A model generated the notes under the pieces. That model was not told where the DNA came from and searched no databases. It saw only the letters and a program-made list of their open reading frames with translations. From Bacteroidota bacterium (GTDB lineage: Bacteria; Bacteroidota; Ignavibacteria; Ignavibacteriales; Ignavibacteriaceae), in NCBI GenBank assembly GCA_021793635.1, contig JAJYSI010000018.1:4794-17465 (forward strand): 12,672 nt of DNA, in the 5' to 3' direction. Positions 1 through 5,889 of the stretch are shown here, piece by piece; position 1 is the stretch's first letter, and every line of letters begins with the position of its first letter. Position numbers and translations under genes: made by a program.

Positions 1-44
1 CCATGAAAACACAGCGTTTTTTATTTTCTGCCAAATAATTTTGA

Positions 45-71
45 TGAATGAACTTGTATATTTTTCATTCA
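45..71 (-). terminator. weak hairpin after the toxin gene
   Basis: Inverted repeat TGAATGAA / TTCATTCA (8 bp, 11-nt loop) lies 13 nt beyond the toxin stop codon. On the minus strand it is followed only by an AT-rich stretch without a clean T-run, so it is at best a weak terminator or 3' end stabiliser. The rest of positions 1-84 shows nothing I can call. Confidence 0.25.
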
Positions 72-84
72 GATAGTTGCGTTA

Positions 85-342
85 TCAATAATGGAATTTA
101 CATGAAATGATTACAATTTCTTCCTCTGTAATATCGTAAACCAGGCGGTGTATATCTGTTATTCTTCTTGACCATAATCCCTTTAGCTCATGCTTTAGAA
201 CTTCAGGCTTGCCGAGCCCTTTAAAAGGTTCGCGCTGAATATCCCTTATCAAATCAACTATCTTAGAATAAATTTTTTTATCAATGGTTGACCATTCATT
301 AAAATCCTCGAAGGCTGCCGGAACAAAAGCAATCCTTCTCAT
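85..342 (-). CDS. yoeB: YoeB-family toxin, ribosome-dependent mRNA interferase
   Basis: 85 aa, the usual YoeB length (about 84). The second half matches the family closely: PFKGLGKPEVLKHEL, then LWSRRITDIHRLVY, ending in SCKFHY where E. coli has ACRYHY. The residues corresponding to the known catalytic set are all present (E47, R66, H84, Y85), so the toxin should be active. Family knowledge: YoeB binds the ribosome and cuts mRNA in the A site during stress, and is neutralised by YefM. The start codon overlaps the antitoxin stop codon (ATGA), so translation is probably coupled with antitoxin made first. Identification is firm; cellular activity is inferred. Confidence 0.93.
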   Translation of the reverse strand: MRRIAFVPAAFEDFNEWSTIDKKIYSKIVDLIRDIQREPFKGLGKPEVLKHELKGLWSRRITDIHRLVYDITEEEIVIISCKFHY

Positions 343-572
343 AATTTTCCAGGGTCTATGTAAATATAATTTTTCTTATTATCTAATTGCTGCAACGCTT
401 CTCTTAAGTGCAATCGGTTTGCCTCGGTAGAAAGCAAATATTCAGTTTCATCTTCTTCCGGATTAACTAGTACGATTACCTCTACTTTATCACCACGGTG
501 AAGCTCAGGTGAATTTATTGCAATACGACCATCTTCATCAACGACCATTTTTTTACGAAGGCTTTTCAACAT
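339..572 (-). CDS. YoeB-cognate antitoxin with a YefM-like C-terminus and a non-Phd-looking N-terminus
   Basis: 77 aa, directly upstream of the toxin with a 4-nt overlap. Residues 42-67 (ETEYLLSTEANRLHLREAL and following) closely resemble the toxin-binding tail of YefM (ETAYLLRSPANARRLMDSI). Residues 1-38 do not look like the Phd/YefM fold. They read as a short beta-rich module with VVDEDGRIAI then DKVEVIVLV, reminiscent of AbrB/SpoVT-type or cyanobacterial antitoxin N-termini. The start at 572 is backed by a Shine-Dalgarno AAGGAG 5 nt upstream (578-583). The likely role is to bind and block the toxin and repress its own operon. The partner assignment is strong from context; the N-terminal fold is a guess. 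Confidence 0.85.
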   Translation of the reverse strand: MLKSLRKKMVVDEDGRIAINSPELHRGDKVEVIVLVNPEEDETEYLLSTEANRLHLREALQQLDNKKNYIYIDPGKL

Positions 573-595
573 ATTAACTCCTTAAAGTTTCAGAT

Positions 596-624
596 AATAT
601 ACGTATTCCTAGAATTATTATCAC
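596..624 (-). promoter_or_regulatory. candidate promoter and operator of the toxin-antitoxin operon
   Basis: Read on the minus strand, GTGATA (624-619), a 17-bp spacer and TATATT (601-596) fit a sigma70-type promoter with four and five matches out of six. The start would lie near 589, just ahead of the antitoxin ribosome binding site. A perfect palindrome ATACGTAT (599-606) overlaps the -10 box, where an autorepressing antitoxin would be expected to bind. Both are pattern matches only. Confidence 0.4.
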
Positions 625-660
625 CATCTGTCATTTTGGTTAGAATAAAAATGCTTCCTT

Positions 661-1530
661 CTATTTTTTCTTAGAATTTAGTTTCGACAGCTCTTTATGT
701 TTCATCATGCTTCCTTGCTCTCCGCCCAACTTGTACTTGAACGGAATTACAACCCATACCGCAACCGGTCTATTATCTTTTATTGCCGGAGTAAACGTAA
801 ACTTCATTGCCGCGTCTATCGACGGCTGATTGAATACTTCATTGTCGCTTTTAATTACCACGGCTTTAGTTGGAATTCCATCTGTATTTACCAAAAGTTT
901 TACATAAGCTGTTCCCTCGGCACCGGCACGCTTTGCCTGTTCAGGATATTTTGGAGTTGCAGCAGTTTTTACCATAGGCATTTTATCTACTTCAATAAAA
1001 TCATTCATCCCCGGTTCGGAAACATCAAAATTCTCGAGGTTGTTAACATTACTTCCGTTGGGATTTGCTGTATAGTCTAAGTCGAGTTCAGCTCTGCTTT
1101 TAACAGGTACCCCATTTTTTATAGCTGGTTTAAATTTCCAATCAGTCATTTTTGCAGCGAAGGCGTTTAATAACTTATCGATTGTTTCTTGTCTATTTAT
1201 CTTTACTAATGAATCATTAAAAAAGATTTTACTTCCCAAATCTTTTATCTTATCAATAGTACCATTTTCATTTATATATATTCCAACTCTTAAAGAATAT
1301 GTTACCGGTGCTTTGGGTTTAGGATCAATGATGGATTTTATTGAACTTAAAATATCTTCCTTCTGCAATTTATCTGCAGCAGGATTTATATTGACTGGAT
1401 CGTCAACCTGACCTTGAGAATAATAAATAGTATTTAAATCCGGCACAATTTCTATTTCATGCTTTGCTTTGCACCCAAACAAAATCACCCCCATTAAAAC
1501 CAACGTTAGACTTATTTTTAAGAAGTTCAT
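661..1530 (-). CDS. lipoprotein with two TonB C-terminal-like modules
   Basis: 289 aa from the ATG at 1530. That start is preferred over the GTG at 1542 because the GTG lies inside the Shine-Dalgarno GAGGTG. The N-terminus is a signal peptide ending in VILFGC, so Cys20 is probably lipidated. Residues about 195-267 are a clear TonB C-terminal domain (YPEQAKRAGAEGTAYVKLLV, then FTFTPAIKDNRPVAVWVVIPF). Residues about 78-153 carry the same layout in weaker form (VGIYINENGTIDKI, then MTDWKFKPAIKNGVPVKSRAEL), suggesting an ancient duplication. A lysine-rich 22-residue tail follows. TonB_C domains normally contact outer-membrane transporters, but a lipid anchor and no proline-rich spacer make energy transduction doubtful. 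It is the last gene of the sigma operon, 8 nt after the anti-sigma gene, and may act as a periplasmic partner of that system. Confidence 0.85.
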   Translation of the reverse strand: MNFLKISLTLVLMGVILFGCKAKHEIEIVPDLNTIYYSQGQVDDPVNINPAADKLQKEDILSSIKSIIDPKPKAPVTYSLRVGIYINENGTIDKIKDLGSKIFFNDSLVKINRQETIDKLLNAFAAKMTDWKFKPAIKNGVPVKSRAELDLDYTANPNGSNVNNLENFDVSEPGMNDFIEVDKMPMVKTAATPKYPEQAKRAGAEGTAYVKLLVNTDGIPTKAVVIKSDNEVFNQPSIDAAMKFTFTPAIKDNRPVAVWVVIPFKYKLGGEQGSMMKHKELSKLNSKKK

Positions 1531-1538
1531 TTTACACC

Positions 1539-2000
1539 TCACATTTTTGCTCTTACAATTATTTCATGTTCATACTGTGCATGCACAACTGTCGGCGGCA
1601 GCGTGTTGTAAAGAAGGTCTATTGTCTGCGCCTGGGTTTGTATCTGCCTGCTCATGTTTGATACTTCGGTTTTATATTCCATTGCCTGCATGTAAAGAAT
1701 AATACTTGCAGCAATAAGAAATAACATCACCGCATAAGAAACAGCACGTACAAAAACATTCCTAAACAGCCTACTTTCTTTCCTTAATTCTTTTGAAGAA
1801 ATGGAATCGAATATCCGTGTTTCCAGTTCATGCGGAAATTCTTCTTTCAGAATGTTTGAATTTACTGTGTTCAATGTCTTGAAGAACAACCTGCATTCTT
1901 CACACTCCGAAAGATGCGTAAACAAGGCTGCCTCTCTGTTTTTATCAAGCCCGCCATCGGCATAAAGCTGAATCATCTCTTTGTTCTTATCGCAGCTCAT
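1539..2000 (-). CDS. zinc-finger anti-sigma factor, single-pass membrane protein
   Basis: 153 aa. The N-terminal domain has the zinc-binding anti-sigma signature H29-x3-C33-x2-C36 plus Cys3 and the YADGGL segment typical of this fold, which holds the ECF sigma factor inactive. A single membrane helix spans about residues 85-105. The remaining ~45 residues are periplasmic and partly coiled-coil-like (MSRQIQTQAQTIDLLYNTL). The gene starts 3 nt after the sigma gene stop, with a good ribosome binding site GAGGT embedded in the end of the sigma gene. The partner sigma is almost certainly the adjacent one. Release could involve RseP-type intramembrane proteolysis, and an rseP gene lies in this window, but that link is inference. 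Confidence 0.9.
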   Translation of the reverse strand: MSCDKNKEMIQLYADGGLDKNREAALFTHLSECEECRLFFKTLNTVNSNILKEEFPHELETRIFDSISSKELRKESRLFRNVFVRAVSYAVMLFLIAASIILYMQAMEYKTEVSNMSRQIQTQAQTIDLLYNTLPPTVVHAQYEHEIIVRAKM

Positions 2001-2003
2001 TTT

Positions 2004-2516
2004 TTACCTCACTAATTTTGAAATCTTGTCGACCAAAGTTTGTCTTGCTCTAAATAATCTTCCCTTAACAATGCTCTCATCAAGCCCGAGCACATTTGAA
2101 ATCTCTTTGTAGCTCAGCTCCGAGTAATGCCGGAGAATAAAAATCTCTTTCGTCTCTTCGTTCATGCTTTCAATTTCCTTTTCAATTAATTCCTTAATTT
2201 CCGTTTCCTCTACGTCATCATTTGTACTTTCAGCCGAAGTATAATCGAAGTCATCGTCGATTAGATTTTCACTTCTTATTTTTTTCTTTCTTAGAAATCC
2301 GTAAACTTCATTCCTTGCGGTTGTAAACAGCCACGCCGAAGGATTACTGCTCTGCTTAATAACCGCAACGCTCTCATAGAACTTCAAGAAAACATTTTGA
2401 ACAATATCTTCCGTAACCGATTTATCGCTAAGCATCTTCCATACATAGTTGTACAACGGTCTTTTGTAAAGATTGTAGAGCAGAGTAAAATCGATTATCG
2501 TTATCGTCTTGTTCAT
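2004..2516 (-). CDS. ECF-type RNA polymerase sigma factor
   Basis: 170 aa, normal for an ECF sigma with only regions 2 and 4. Region 2 covers about residues 13-78 (YKRPLYNYVWKMLSDKSVTEDIVQNVFLKFYE, then AWLFTTARNEVYGFLRKKK). An acidic linker follows (about 85-108). Region 4 covers about 112-168, with the helix-turn-helix YSELSYKEISNVLGLDESIVKGRLFRARQ. It directs polymerase to a dedicated promoter set when freed from the anti-sigma factor encoded next. The start overlaps the stop of the upstream TPR gene (ATGA), indicating translational coupling. The regulon cannot be told from this sequence. Confidence 0.95.
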   Translation of the reverse strand: MNKTITIIDFTLLYNLYKRPLYNYVWKMLSDKSVTEDIVQNVFLKFYESVAVIKQSSNPSAWLFTTARNEVYGFLRKKKIRSENLIDDDFDYTSAESTNDDVEETEIKELIEKEIESMNEETKEIFILRHYSELSYKEISNVLGLDESIVKGRLFRARQTLVDKISKLVR

Positions 2517-3784
2517 TTTAATGCTTCTAATCTTCCGCTGGCAAAGCCAAGCAGTTTCTTATCGCCGTTAGGGTCTTCTTTTATGAATTTCTTGAAATAG
2601 TAAACCGCCATTCTTTTTTGCTTCAGCTTGTCGTAAGAATTTCCGATGTAGAACAACGTAGATTTATCCGAAGGATTCTCCCGCAGCGCATCCTGATAAT
2701 AATCCAGCGCATCTTTGTATTTATTTTCAAGCTGATATACTGCACCTATTTGAACATAAGTATTTTCAAGAAACGAATCCTTCAGCAGATCGGAAGCATG
2801 CATAAAATTATCCAGAGATTTTTTGTATTCCTTAAAATTTTTATACAAAGCACCGAGATAAAAAAATGTAACAGCATCTTTATTATTCTTTTCGGCTGAA
2901 TGTTCCAGGAAGTTTACCGCAGATTGGAGTTCATCTAAAGTATTATCCTTTTGTCCTTCCCAGTAAAGACTGATTCCTATATTTTTTAGATTTTCCGCAC
3001 TTGAATCTCCATTAGCAAAAGCAAAATAATAATTGGAAACCGCACCGGCATAGTCCTCCATCTTCATATAAATATCTGCTTTCCTTTTATAAAGGCTCGG
3101 TTTAAATCGGTAGTATTTCAAACCATCGTTAACAACTTTAATCGCAGTATCATATTGCTTCTGTAAATAAAGCAGGTAGCTTAGTTCAAGTGATGTATTT
3201 ATGTTTTTGGGATTTAGAAGATTTGCCCTTGAATAATATGTAATCGCCGGTTCAATATTATCAAGCTCCGACTGGCATTTTGCTTCTTTCTCATAGAAAT
3301 AACTGTTGGAAGAATCTTCGTCAATCAGCTTAAGATAAATTGATGCTGCTTTATTCCACTTTTGTTTGTTCATTAAAACCTTTCCCAGCAAAATTTGAAC
3401 TTCATTACCGGTGGAATCTAATGAAAAAGCCTTTGATAAAACAGTATCTGCCTGATTTATTAATCCTGAAGAAAAATAATTATCGCCAAGCGAATACAAT
3501 AGCCTGGTATCATACGGTTTGTATTCAACTGCCTTTTGAAGAACTGAAGCTGCTTTATAAAAATCAGAGAGCGCTTGGTAATTTAATCCGAGATAATATA
3601 ATGCTTCTGTATCCGCAGAATCTTTTAAGATAATTGAATTCAGCTCATCTATTGCGTTCCGGTATTTCCCATCAATCATCAATGCCTTTATTTTCTTGAT
3701 GCCCCCATCTTCATTAGATTGACAGGAAGCTTGTGCCGCTAAAAAAGCAGTCAACAGTAAAGCTAAAATGTATTGCAGCTTCAT
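2513..3784 (-). CDS. secreted TPR-repeat protein, first gene of the sigma operon
   Basis: 423 aa. The N-terminus is a signal peptide (hydrophobic LALLLTAFLAAQASC), with Cys20 as a possible but non-ideal lipidation site. From about residue 30 to the end the protein is a run of roughly ten to eleven tetratricopeptide repeats, seen as ALYYLGLNYQALSDFYKAA, LLYSLGDNYFSSGLINQA, TFFYLGALYKNFKEYKKSLD and TLFYIGNSYDKLKQKRMAVYYF. TPR superhelices bind proteins, so this is probably a periplasmic scaffold. The ribosome binding site GGAGG (3796-3800) is a little far, 11 nt, from the ATG. Being first in an operon with sigma and anti-sigma genes, and overlapping the sigma gene by 4 nt, it may be the sensory or signal-relay component. 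That role is inference. Confidence 0.88.
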   Translation of the reverse strand: MKLQYILALLLTAFLAAQASCQSNEDGGIKKIKALMIDGKYRNAIDELNSIILKDSADTEALYYLGLNYQALSDFYKAASVLQKAVEYKPYDTRLLYSLGDNYFSSGLINQADTVLSKAFSLDSTGNEVQILLGKVLMNKQKWNKAASIYLKLIDEDSSNSYFYEKEAKCQSELDNIEPAITYYSRANLLNPKNINTSLELSYLLYLQKQYDTAIKVVNDGLKYYRFKPSLYKRKADIYMKMEDYAGAVSNYYFAFANGDSSAENLKNIGISLYWEGQKDNTLDELQSAVNFLEHSAEKNNKDAVTFFYLGALYKNFKEYKKSLDNFMHASDLLKDSFLENTYVQIGAVYQLENKYKDALDYYQDALRENPSDKSTLFYIGNSYDKLKQKRMAVYYFKKFIKEDPNGDKKLLGFASGRLEALK

Positions 3785-3870
3785 AAAATATTTTTCCTCC
3801 TATTTAAATAGATGCTTGGGGTGAATAAAAGTTTGTTGTGAAGAAAAGATTTTAAAAAATTAAAGATGGT

Positions 3871-3900
3871 ATTATTATAACTAACGCTGTCTATTAACAA
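3871..3900 (-). promoter_or_regulatory. candidate promoter of the TPR-sigma-anti-sigma-TonB_C operon
   Basis: On the minus strand TTGTTA (3900-3895) is followed by TATAATAAT. It can be read as TATAAT with a 15-bp spacer or AATAAT with an 18-bp spacer. Either gives a plausible vegetative promoter about 85 nt upstream of the TPR start codon. If the operon is autoregulated by its own ECF sigma, a second promoter should exist; I could not recognise one without knowing its consensus. Confidence 0.35.
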
Positions 3901-3901
3901 T

Positions 3902-4407
3902 TTGAAATTAAGATGCCGCCTTTATATTTCATTTGTAAGTTTCTTGTGTCTCCTTTTCTTTATCCATTTTATGATGAATGATTTCTGTACTATGCAAACA
4001 TTTTTCTGTGCGGCGCCTGCGCGTTCCGGAAATATGCTAACCTATTTTTATAAGATGCTAAACCATTTTTATATTATGCTAACTCGTTTTATTGAGATGC
4101 TAACTCATTTTTGTGAGGCGCTATCACATTTGTTTAAGATGCTAATTTATTTGATTGAGATGCTATCACGTTTTATGAAGATGCTAATTCATTTTATTGA
4201 GATGCTATCACATTTTATGAAGATGCTAACCCATTTTATTGAGGCGCTATCACATTTTTTAACATGCTATCACATTTTATCAAGGTGCTAACTCATTTTA
4301 TTGAGATGCTATCACATTTTTTTGCAATGCAGACTCTTCCGGGCATTATGCTGCATTATTTATGTGAGATGCGATCACAGCCCGGCGTTCAGCTGATTTG
4401 GAATTAA
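3902..4407 (+). pseudogene. candidate heptad-repeat ORF broken by a 1-nt deletion
   Basis: A plus-strand frame opens at a TTG (3902) or ATG (3971), has a hydrophobic start (LYISFVSFLCLLFFIHF), then reads the 21-bp array as heptads ML-S/T-HF-x-E/K with E and K alternating at the end of many units. One unit (4244-4263) has 20 bp instead of 21, with a run of six T at 4255-4260, which throws the frame so that it stops at 4291. After the break the heptads continue in the new frame (MLSHFIK, VLTHFIE, MLSHFFA) to TAA at 4405-4407, two bases before a hairpin terminator. No good ribosome binding site is seen. It could be a decayed small gene, a gene switched by slippage in the T-run, a sequencing error, or simply a minisatellite with an accidental open frame. 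I cannot assign a function. Confidence 0.3.
4034..4389 (+). repeat. 21-bp tandem repeat array, about 14 good and 3 degenerate units
   Basis: Units begin with ATGCT(A) every 21 bp from 4034: 4055, 4076, 4097, 4118 and onward. The only phase change is at one 20-bp unit (4244-4263). Three further ATGC-starting units (4327, 4348, 4369) keep the spacing but have diverged. Two unit types tend to alternate, one reading MLTHFIE and one MLSHFMK, giving a 42-bp higher-order period. Two units start GCGCT instead (4118 and 4244), exactly 126 bp apart, hinting at a larger duplication. The units abut with no spacers, so this is not a CRISPR array. Only one plus-strand frame is free of stop codons; every minus-strand frame is stopped once per unit. 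Confidence 0.95.
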
Positions 4408-4408
4408 A

Positions 4409-4449
4409 TGAAGCTCACCAGTAAAGTGAGCTTCACAGAAGATTTTTTT
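4409..4449. terminator. probable bidirectional intrinsic terminator
   Basis: Perfect 10-bp stem TGAAGCTCAC (4409-4418) / GTGAGCTTCA (4426-4435) with a 7-nt loop. On the plus strand a run of seven T follows at 4443-4449 after a short gap. On the minus strand the hairpin sits 13 nt beyond the stop codon of the heme-barrel gene and is followed by ATTTAATT. It therefore ends the minus-strand gene and could also end the plus-strand repeat ORF, whose stop codon is two bases away. Confidence 0.75.
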
Positions 4450-5593
4450 AATAATAGAAGTGGAATTGCAAAAGTGCAGAGTCATTTTTCGGTGCGGTCT
4501 GTCCCGGCGGCACTTCCTGAAATTGAAATCTGTATTCGGGTATCAGCTCAACAAAACTGAATGGATAGAAGCTGAAGCCTGCAACTAATCTTGAAACAGC
4601 GTCATAGCTTACCGCGGTGTTCGGGTCAAACCTATCGTAACGCAGAACTGCTTCCAATCCTTTAAATAAAACATAAGACGCTTCAACCATTTGCGCACTG
4701 GAAGTTGTGCCGGTTAAAATATAATCTTTCGCAATATCGTATTCGCCTATCAAAGTAAATTGCCCGACTCCGAAACCTAAAAATCCTCCGTACATATTTA
4801 CTTTATGTTCCGATGGAACTTGAGTGTAAATAAGCGGACCCTTAAAGTTTGTGTATGAGCCTCCAACCATTACAGCAACCTTGTTCGCAATTACCGGATA
4901 AAAATGAATGCTTGCAGTATAAGTTGGATCAGTTCCAAAGCTTAATGAAATCGGGCTTCCCACGCTTGCAGTAAATAACCCGAAGTCCGAAATATTCCAT
5001 CCTACTTCAGCGCCGGTAATGTTGTAGCGAGGATCGTAAATTAATCCCTGTCGGGTATTGGTTGCGAATAAATATCCTAAATCTCCGCCGCGGGTGTAAG
5101 CGGTATGATCATCAAGCATAACACCAAAGTCCGGCACAAATGTTCCGGCTTTAATGTAGCTTCTGTTGGGAAGGATGTGAGCAATTGCGTAGCCTTCCCA
5201 ATAAGAATTAAGAACATCATAATCCGAATAGATGTCGATGCTGTCCATTATCCTGGCATTTAAATAAAGCGAGCCTTGCATTTTCTGGAAAGTAGTTGCG
5301 TTGAAAGCCTGCGAATAAATGTATTGAGTGCGGTAATCAAAACCGAACTCAATATTTTTTCCTATTCTATCATCCATTAATAAATTTCTGTCGCTTTCAT
5401 GCGGAGAATAAATCGGAAGGACGCGCAAGCCGTAATGCCAGCCGCCGCGGTTACGCATTGCGCCGCCGGTCGGATTGATATGGCAGTCGGCGCAGGTAGC
5501 TCCCATTCTTAAAGCAAATCTCGGAAGAGCAAAATCTTCCTTAATAAAAAGTAAGGTTAGAATAATCATAAAAATATATTTATAAATCCTCAT
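4448..5593 (-). CDS. outer-membrane beta-barrel protein with N-terminal c-type heme site
   Basis: 381 aa. Signal peptide at about residues 1-22. Residues 34-38 are CADCH, a CxxCH heme-attachment motif, followed by INPTGGAMRNRGGWHYG, a conserved-looking heme-loop region with a possible Met ligand at 46. These are the only two cysteines. From about residue 80 the protein is a series of alternating beta-strands with aromatic ends (FGFDYRTQYIYSQ, GSLYLNARIMDSIDIYSDYDVL, FVELIPEYRFQFQE) and ends in LLQFHFYY, a typical barrel-assembly signal. This looks like a porin-sized barrel carrying one heme, perhaps passing electrons at or across the outer membrane as porin-cytochrome complexes do. No multiheme partner is in the window, so the redox role is inference; barrel and heme motif are directly visible. 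Confidence 0.8.
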   Translation of the reverse strand: MRIYKYIFMIILTLLFIKEDFALPRFALRMGATCADCHINPTGGAMRNRGGWHYGLRVLPIYSPHESDRNLLMDDRIGKNIEFGFDYRTQYIYSQAFNATTFQKMQGSLYLNARIMDSIDIYSDYDVLNSYWEGYAIAHILPNRSYIKAGTFVPDFGVMLDDHTAYTRGGDLGYLFATNTRQGLIYDPRYNITGAEVGWNISDFGLFTASVGSPISLSFGTDPTYTASIHFYPVIANKVAVMVGGSYTNFKGPLIYTQVPSEHKVNMYGGFLGFGVGQFTLIGEYDIAKDYILTGTTSSAQMVEASYVLFKGLEAVLRYDRFDPNTAVSYDAVSRLVAGFSFYPFSFVELIPEYRFQFQEVPPGQTAPKNDSALLQFHFYY

Positions 5594-5704
5594 AGAACTC
5601 CCAAAAATGATTACTTAAAAATGAAATGAAACCAAAATGAAGAAACCTAATCTAAATTAATGGATTCGGTTTTTAATTGCCGTAAGTGATTGTGTTGTGA
5701 AGCA

Positions 5705-5733
5705 ATTATACAGTTGTAAGTTGTCTGTATCAA
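5705..5733 (-). promoter_or_regulatory. near-consensus promoter of the heme-barrel gene
   Basis: On the minus strand TTGATA (5733-5728), exactly 17 bp, then TATAAT (5710-5705): five and six matches out of six to the sigma70 consensus. Transcription would begin near 5698, leaving a leader of about 105 nt before the start codon at 5593. The match suggests good housekeeping-level expression. Confidence 0.6.
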
Positions 5734-5837
5734 GAAAGAATGTGATATTTAATTTAATTTTTTAGCGAGAGCTTTAACTTAAAACTGCAAATATGATTTT
5801 TAAGACAAAAGGAATGGCAGCATTTAGTCTATTTTAC

Positions 5838-5869
5838 ATTGATAAAGAAGCCATTCTTCTTTACTTTTG
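5838..5869 (+). promoter_or_regulatory. candidate Bacteroidota-type promoter of dxr with a palindrome in its spacer
   Basis: ATTG (5838-5841), 20 bp, then TACTTTTG (5862-5869) fits the Bacteroidota pattern TTTG-N19-21-TAnnTTTG. The start would be about 14 nt before the dxr ATG. The spacer contains a perfect inverted repeat AAAGAAG-CCATT-CTTCTTT (5844-5862) that could be an operator. A second, competing pairing joins GAATGGC (5812-5818) with GCCATTC (5850-5856). If instead transcription starts further upstream, these would be mutually exclusive leader hairpins. Confidence 0.3.
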
Positions 5870-5889
5870 AGCCTGAGTTAAAAAACAAT

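Noticed and set aside
697..1080. Plus-strand open frame opposite the TonB_C lipoprotein gene
   Set aside because: Antisense shadow of a well-supported gene; the translation shows no recognisable domain.
1530..1542. GTG start at 1542 for the TonB_C lipoprotein
   Set aside because: The GTG is part of the Shine-Dalgarno GAGGTG for the ATG at 1530, which also gives a cleaner signal peptide.
2618..2899. Plus-strand open frame opposite the TPR gene
   Set aside because: Antisense shadow with hydrophobic, low-complexity translation.
4034..4389. CRISPR-like repeat array
   Set aside because: The 21-bp units abut directly with no spacers, differ among themselves, and no cas gene is nearby.
5839..5889. 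TTG start at 5839 extending Dxr by 17 residues
   Set aside because: The extension does not resemble the family N-terminus and the TTG overlaps a candidate promoter element.
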